DNA of 10,349 bases, taken from Deltaproteobacteria bacterium UBA6930. GTDB lineage: Bacteria; Myxococcota_A; UBA9160; UBA6930. The stretch lies in NCBI GenBank assembly GCA_002450755.1, contig DKAI01000064.1, positions 1 through 10,349 of the forward strand, written 5' to 3'. The position numbers were made by a program, and so were the translations under genes. The notes under the pieces were generated by a model, which made no database searches, was not told the DNA's origin, and saw only the letters and a list, made by a program, of their open reading frames with translations. This document shows, piece by piece, positions 6,963 to 10,349 of this stretch (position 1 is its first letter; each line of letters begins with the position of its first letter).

Positions 6963-7565
6963 ATGAGAACTTTATTTTCACCTTTGGAACATGCACTTGA
7001 CGTCTTTCGCGAAGGAGCCCGGCTCAAGACTCTTCTTGCTGGAGTTGAAGCAACTGAGTTTTGCGTAAAGGCTGCTGAGATTGTTAGCGAGACCTTTCGC
7101 GAAGGAAGGAAAGTCCTCTTACTTGGAAATGGAGGGTCAGCTTCGGACGCGCAACATATTGCTGCGGAATGGACGGGGCGTTTGCTGAATGACAGGAAAG
7201 CGCTTCCGGCGATTGCGCTTACTGCAAATTCATCTGACCTAACCGCGATAGGTAACGATTACGGTTTCGATCATGTTTTTTCCCGCCTTGTTGAGGCCCA
7301 CGGCCAAGAGGGTGATGTGCTTTTAGGGATTTCAACTTCGGGAGAAAGCCCTAATGTCGTGAACGCAATTCTTGAAGCTCGCCGCCTCGGCCTAACCTCA
7401 ATCGGTCTTACGGGGAAAACGGGAGGTGGTGTCGCGGAGCAGGCGAACCTTGCCTTTACTGTTCCATCGGATCACACGGGGCGAATTCAGGAGTGCCACA
7501 TTTCGATTCTTCATGCGATTTGCGAAATCGTTGATCAAACCCTATTCCCGGATTCTGGCCTTTGA
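6963..7565 (+). CDS. gmhA: Phosphoheptose isomerase GmhA (sedoheptulose 7-phosphate isomerase)
   Basis: GmhA converts sedoheptulose 7-phosphate to D-glycero-D-manno-heptose 7-phosphate, the first step of heptose synthesis for the LPS inner core. From ATG 6963 it is 200 residues (E. coli GmhA is 192). The SIS-domain phosphate loop LGNGGSASDAQH (54-65) and LGISTSGESPNV (121-132) are present. Likely zinc ligands are His65, Glu69, Gln176 and His184, with the same 4- and 8-residue spacings as E. coli His61/Glu65 and Gln172/His180. TAIGNDYG (95-102) is also typical. The AGGG before the ATG is only 2 nt away, so the ribosome-binding site is not ideal. An in-frame TTG at 6885 would add 26 residues that do not look like GmhA. 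It heads the second plus-strand gene cluster, starting 92 bp from trxA. Confidence 0.95.
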   Translation: MRTLFSPLEHALDVFREGARLKTLLAGVEATEFCVKAAEIVSETFREGRKVLLLGNGGSASDAQHIAAEWTGRLLNDRKALPAIALTANSSDLTAIGNDYGFDHVFSRLVEAHGQEGDVLLGISTSGESPNVVNAILEARRLGLTSIGLTGKTGGGVAEQANLAFTVPSDHTGRIQECHISILHAICEIVDQTLFPDSGL

Positions 7566-7570
7566 CTAGG

Positions 7571-7582
7571 CGAAGATCTTCG
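7571..7582. repeat. 12-bp perfect palindrome before the macro-domain gene
   Basis: CGAAGATCTTCG reads the same on both strands and sits in the 31-bp gap between gmhA and the next gene, 14 nt before its GTG. It could be a DNA-binding site, or a short RNA hairpin with a 4-nt loop near the start codon, or it may be chance. No U-run follows, so it is not a terminator. Confidence 0.3.
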
Positions 7583-7596
7583 TTGAATCGTTACCT

Positions 7597-8145
7597 GTGA
7601 AGGGAATAACTTTGATCGAAGGAGAGATCGGTGAACAGGGAAGGCAAGCTGTAGTTGGAGAGGAACATTCAACATTTGTCTCAGATCGGACTGCAATCCC
7701 CGAAGTGTGGGCTTTCTCGGATACAGGGCTATTCCGGGGTGTTCCATGCAAAGAAGAGGTCTCCATCGGTTCTGCAGTATATGTTCCGGGAGAAAAACTC
7801 TTTGGAGGCATGGCTATCTACGCGATTGTAAGAGAGGTGGATTCTTTGGCTACGGAAGGGACGATCCGAGACGCATTTCGCTGTTGTCTAGGCCTTGCAG
7901 AACTTTTAGGTATTGAAAGCATCGCTGTACCAGCGATCGGGACTGTTGGACGTGAAATTTCCATGCAGAAATCGGCAGAAATTCTTCTAAACGAGGTTCG
8001 AACGACGGACCTGGAGGGTGGAAGTCTCTCCAATATCAGCTTTGTCTTGAAAGGTGAACCTTCATATAGGGTCTTTGAGATGGTTAACGATTCTGTAACG
8101 ATCGCCGACCAGATGGCACGACTTAAGGGAGAGGGGCGTGTTTGA
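7597..8145 (+). CDS. Divergent macro-domain protein, function unknown
   Basis: The 182-residue protein shows the order of a macro domain, the fold that binds or processes ADP-ribose. It has a first strand and loop GITLIEGEI (3-11, in the place of I-x-x-x-x-G-D-I), a middle strand before AIYAIV (73-78), and a helix plus strand LGIESIAVPAIGT (104-116). A helix QKSAEILLNEV (124-134) follows, then a last strand and helix ISFVLKGEPSYRVFEMV (147-163). Binding features are eroded. The usual N-A-A-N is replaced by G-E-E-H (21-24), no G-G-G-V loop is visible, and the second phosphate loop is short (GTVGRE, 115-120). A 20-residue tail follows. The GTG start has little ribosome-binding sequence; TTG 7612 (AAGGGA 6 nt upstream) is an alternative but would lose the first strand. 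It overlaps ccsA by 8 nt. The family call is by pattern only. Confidence 0.62.
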   Translation: MKGITLIEGEIGEQGRQAVVGEEHSTFVSDRTAIPEVWAFSDTGLFRGVPCKEEVSIGSAVYVPGEKLFGGMAIYAIVREVDSLATEGTIRDAFRCCLGLAELLGIESIAVPAIGTVGREISMQKSAEILLNEVRTTDLEGGSLSNISFVLKGEPSYRVFEMVNDSVTIADQMARLKGEGRV

Positions 8146-8926
8146 GATCCACGCGGTAGCGGCGGCGATGTATCTCGTGGCTTTTCTCTCTTGCACTTTA
8201 GGAGTCTTGCAGCTGTTCCCTCGTGGTTTGCCGCTTTCTGCCTGGTTGCTCGGTGCGGGCAGCTTTTTCCATACTCTGGCACTTTATAGTTTACATTATC
8301 GAGACCCCGCACCATCGCTCGAGGAACCTGTCCTGGTTTTCTCGCTGGTAGCATGGGTGGTTTCCGTTGCCTCGTGTCTTTTCCTGGCACGCGGTCGTCT
8401 TGCAGGTCTTGTGGTGCTTGTTTCTCCTGTTGCCTTCTCAGCGGTTTCCCTAGTCATCATACGCTTGCCGATGCTTGGATCTGGTGAGGGAGAACCACAC
8501 GCGGGTTGGTCGCACCTACACGTGCTTATATCTTCAGCCGGCATAGGTCTTTTAGGAATTTCCGGTGTTGCCGGCGCGTTATATCTCTGGCGACATCGAG
8601 ATCTAAAAAAGAAAAATCCGTATATAAGCAGCTTTGCACCATCGCTCGAGGCTTTAGAAAAGTTGGGATTATTGGCACTTTGTATCGGATTCCTATGCAT
8701 GACATTCGGTGTACTTACTGGCTTATTTTGGGCACAGGCAGTCTCTGAGAAATTCTGGTCCTATACGGAGCACGGTTTAGCGACCATATTTACATGGGTG
8801 ATCTACGTCTCTTTACTTGTGGGAAGGCTTGGCATGGGCTTGAGTTCTTTGAAGTTATCGATAGGTAGTTTCGTCGGATTCCTTTTTTTGTTGCTTACTT
8901 GGCTGGGTTCTGAGGCAATCCGATGA
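8138..8926 (+). CDS. ccsA: CcsA/HemX-type cytochrome c assembly membrane protein
   Basis: The 262-residue protein has about eight membrane segments (near 7-27, 33-53, 64-84, 88-110, 127-150, 176-198, 213-232 and 238-257). It follows the CcsA/CcmC/HemX layout: WSHLHVLISSAGIGLLG (124-140), LYLWRHRDLKKK (148-159), PSLEALEKLG (168-177) and FGVLTGLFWAQ (190-200), then FWSYTEHGLATIFTWVIY (206-223). Relatives move heme for cytochrome c maturation or support HemA. Candidate heme-ligand histidines are His45, His126/His128 and His212. The usual W-x-W-D-P-K/R-E motif is replaced by W-S-Y-T-E-H-G, so heme handling may differ. The start is GTG 8138 with a good AAGGGAG (8125-8131) 6 nt upstream. It overlaps the macro-domain gene by 8 nt and hemA by 4 nt (ATGA). 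Family is fairly sure; CcsA versus HemX is not. Confidence 0.82.
   Translation: MFEIHAVAAAMYLVAFLSCTLGVLQLFPRGLPLSAWLLGAGSFFHTLALYSLHYRDPAPSLEEPVLVFSLVAWVVSVASCLFLARGRLAGLVVLVSPVAFSAVSLVIIRLPMLGSGEGEPHAGWSHLHVLISSAGIGLLGISGVAGALYLWRHRDLKKKNPYISSFAPSLEALEKLGLLALCIGFLCMTFGVLTGLFWAQAVSEKFWSYTEHGLATIFTWVIYVSLLVGRLGMGLSSLKLSIGSFVGFLFLLLTWLGSEAIR
8309..8651 (+). repeat. Pair of exact 16-nt direct repeats inside ccsA
   Basis: GCACCATCGCTCGAGG occurs at 8309-8324 and again at 8636-8651, in the same reading frame, each encoding A-P-S-L-E. The copies are 327 bp apart, a multiple of three. The second copy is in the P-S-L-E stretch common to CcsA proteins; the first is in a loop between membrane segments 2 and 3. 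Confidence 0.6.
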
Positions 8927-10221
8927 ATTTACTTTTGTTAGGAATTAACCATCGAACAGCATCTCTGGAATTAAGAGAGAAATTTGCAGTTGATGACCCA
9001 AAGCCTTTACTCGAAAAACTTCTCCGAACAGGAGATATCTTAGAGGCTGTGCTTCTTTCGACGTGTAACAGGGTAGAAATCTGTGCTGTTGCTGAGACAA
9101 TGGAGTTGGGGGAGCTCAGTCTTCGATCATTCTTCGGAAGATCCATTGCTCCAGACCATAATTCCTTTACCGAACTGGACGAAGCTCTCTATTGCTATCG
9201 AGGGGAAGAAGCTGCGAGACACTTGTTTCGAGTCGCGTCGTCGATTGATTCCATGGTTGTTGGAGAACCGCAGATTCTTGGACAACTTAAGGAAGCTTAC
9301 CGTGAGGCAGGAACGTCGGGAGCTTGTAGTTCCAAACTATCGCGCGTTTATCAGATGGCCTTTTCTGCCGCAAAACGCGTTAGGAATGAAACTGGAATTG
9401 CATTGCGTCCAGTATCGGTTGCAAAAGTTGCGGTTGAGCTCGCGCTAGGCGTCTTTGAGCGATTAGATGATAAGACAGCCTTACTCGTAGGAGCGGGGGA
9501 TATGATAGATCTTGCCTTGCAAGCACTTCGTAGCAGTGGCCTATCGCAGGTGAGAGTCGCCAATCGGACCAAGGGAAGAGCGGAAGAGCTGGCAAGTCGA
9601 TTTAACGCAACCGCACATGACTTGAAGGAATTAGAAGTGTTGGCGACGACGTCAGACATCATCCTTGTTTCAATTGCGGGCAAGGAGCCTGTGTTTTGTG
9701 AGTCTTTATTACGCAAGGTACTCAGCAATAGAGATGGTCGTCCTCTTTTCATCATCGATATTGGTGTTCCGAGGAATGTTGAATCTTCTGCAGATGACCT
9801 ATCGAATTTATTTCGATACGACATGGATGATTTGGCCGCCGTGGCAGAGCATAACGAAATGGAACGGCGCGGCGAAGTAGAGATTGCTGAGCGTATAATT
9901 GAGCTGGAAGTTACAAAGTTCCGCGAATGGAGATCTGCACAAGGTTTTGTTCCCATAATTCAAAGCCTGCGTTCTCGTGCGGAAAGCATCCGTCAAAAGG
10001 AATTGAATCGATATTTAAACCGTATGTCACTCGATCCACAGCAAGCGGCGCAAGCCGACGCTCTCACTAAAGGATTAGTGAATAAGCTTCTCCATGAGCC
10101 ATTATCCAAATTGCGAACTCCCGGAGAGGACTCCGAGGATTTACTGCGCGCAATCGAACTCCTTTTTGCGCTTGACAGGCCGGCAACGAAAATTTCCGTT
10201 TCTGACCCTGAGGAGGAGTAG
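8923..10221 (+). CDS. hemA: Glutamyl-tRNA reductase
   Basis: HemA reduces glutamyl-tRNA(Glu) with NADPH to glutamate-1-semialdehyde, the first committed step of tetrapyrrole synthesis by the C5 pathway. The 432 residues are close to the usual 410-430. The catalytic domain has GINHRTASLELREKF (7-21), the nucleophile Cys48 in STCNRVE, His100, and VVGEPQILGQLKEAY (112-126). The NADPH domain has LLVGAGDMIDLALQAL (187-202), VANRTKGRAEELA (212-224) and FIIDIGVPRNVE (276-287). The dimerisation domain follows, with PLSKLR (393-398). The ATG overlaps the ccsA stop as ATGA, so translation is probably coupled. The 3' end encodes S-D-P-E-E-E, and the GAGGAGGAG run that encodes E-E-E also forms the ribosome-binding site of hemC. 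The ccsA-hemA-hemC order is common in delta-type lineages. Identification is secure. Confidence 0.98.
   Translation: MNLLLLGINHRTASLELREKFAVDDPKPLLEKLLRTGDILEAVLLSTCNRVEICAVAETMELGELSLRSFFGRSIAPDHNSFTELDEALYCYRGEEAARHLFRVASSIDSMVVGEPQILGQLKEAYREAGTSGACSSKLSRVYQMAFSAAKRVRNETGIALRPVSVAKVAVELALGVFERLDDKTALLVGAGDMIDLALQALRSSGLSQVRVANRTKGRAEELASRFNATAHDLKELEVLATTSDIILVSIAGKEPVFCESLLRKVLSNRDGRPLFIIDIGVPRNVESSADDLSNLFRYDMDDLAAVAEHNEMERRGEVEIAERIIELEVTKFREWRSAQGFVPIIQSLRSRAESIRQKELNRYLNRMSLDPQQAAQADALTKGLVNKLLHEPLSKLRTPGEDSEDLLRAIELLFALDRPATKISVSDPEEE
10211..10216 (+). promoter_or_regulatory. Shine-Dalgarno site that fixes a CTG start for hemC
   Basis: AGGAGG inside the last codons of hemA is 7 nt before CTG 10224. 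It is close to a perfect anti-16S match. The next near-cognate codon in frame, ATT 10236, would be 19 nt away, so the site supports CTG. Confidence 0.65.
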
Positions 10222-10223
10222 GG

Positions 10224-10349
10224 CTGCCGTATAGGATTGCAACACGTGGGAGTCCCCTAGCACTTTGGCAGGCTCAGTTTGTTTCCGACCGTTTTCGGGA
10301 AGAGTTTGGGATGGAGACGGAACTCGTAATTATCCGAACGTCTGGTGAT
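10224..10349 (+). CDS. hemC: Hydroxymethylbilane synthase, N-terminal part (partial, probable CTG start)
   Basis: HemC (porphobilinogen deaminase) joins four porphobilinogen units into hydroxymethylbilane. The window ends after 42 codons. The translation begins MPYRIATRGSPLALWQAQ and continues through E-T-E-L-V-I-I-R-T-S-G-D, the standard N terminus of the family; Arg8 corresponds to E. coli Arg11. After an in-frame TGA at 10209-10211 the frame contains only GGA, GGA, GTA, GGG, CTG, CCG, TAT and AGG before the conserved I-A-T-R, so no ATG, GTG or TTG start is possible. CTG 10224 has AGGAGG 7 nt upstream and gives the expected N-terminal length. It lies 2 nt after the hemA stop. Product is secure; the CTG initiation is an inference, and a sequence error changing ATG to CTG is the main alternative. 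Confidence 0.95.
   Translation, partial: MPYRIATRGSPLALWQAQFVSDRFREEFGMETELVIIRTSGD

Noticed and set aside
7004..7106. 13-nt repeat CTTTCGCGAAGGA at 7004-7016 and 7094-7106
   Set aside because: Both copies are in gmhA and encode F-R-E-G in frame, so shared codon choice in a short motif explains it adequately.
7818..8390. 190-codon open frame antisense to the macro and ccsA genes
   Set aside because: The sense frames match known families; the antisense product is Arg/Pro/Ser-rich and low-information, as expected of a shadow.
9351..9956. 201-codon open frame antisense to hemA
   Set aside because: hemA is unambiguous on the plus strand; the antisense protein shows no domain or motif.

Overview
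This window looks like chromosomal housekeeping DNA from a Gram-negative, rod-shaped bacterium. I infer this from a complete MreB/MreC/MreD/PBP2/RodA elongasome set, a phosphoheptose isomerase for LPS heptose, a SurA/PpiD-type periplasmic chaperone, and a CcsA-type cytochrome c assembly protein next to C5-pathway heme genes. The orders mreBCD-mrdA-rodA and ccsA-hemA-hemC resemble those of Deltaproteobacteria-like lineages (Desulfobacterota and relatives). That placement is an inference from gene content and sequence style; no 16S or database match was available. GC content appears moderate by eye. I see no rRNA, tRNA, CRISPR array, insertion sequence or prophage.

Layout. Positions 1-504 (minus) hold the N-terminal part of a membrane-anchored peptidyl-prolyl isomerase/chaperone, cut by the window edge. 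A 305-bp divergent intergenic region (505-809) contains a perfect 9-bp inverted repeat. Positions 810-6330 (plus) form a tight cell-shape operon: mreB, mreC, mreD, mrdA (PBP2), rodA. A 213-bp convergent gap follows, with no clear terminator. Then trxA (thioredoxin) lies on the minus strand. Divergent from it, starting at 6963, is a second plus-strand operon: gmhA, a divergent macro-domain protein, ccsA, hemA, and the first 42 codons of hemC. The last four genes overlap or nearly touch and are probably translationally coupled.

How the genes work together. MreB filaments, MreC and MreD organise the RodA glycosyltransferase and the PBP2 transpeptidase for lateral-wall synthesis. GmhA supplies heptose for the outer-membrane LPS core. 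HemA and HemC start tetrapyrrole synthesis from glutamyl-tRNA, and the CcsA-like protein would handle heme for cytochrome c maturation.

I found no obvious new multi-gene system. The most notable signal is in translation starts. rodA and hemC have no in-frame ATG, GTG or TTG between the preceding in-frame stop and the conserved N-terminal residues. Both have an in-frame CTG placed 7 nt after a GAGG Shine-Dalgarno core. By my start choices, six of the twelve genes begin with a non-ATG codon. Second is the macro-domain protein, which keeps the fold but has lost the recognisable ADP-ribose-binding motifs. Third is the CcsA-like protein, which lacks the usual W-D-P-K/R-E heme-handling motif.
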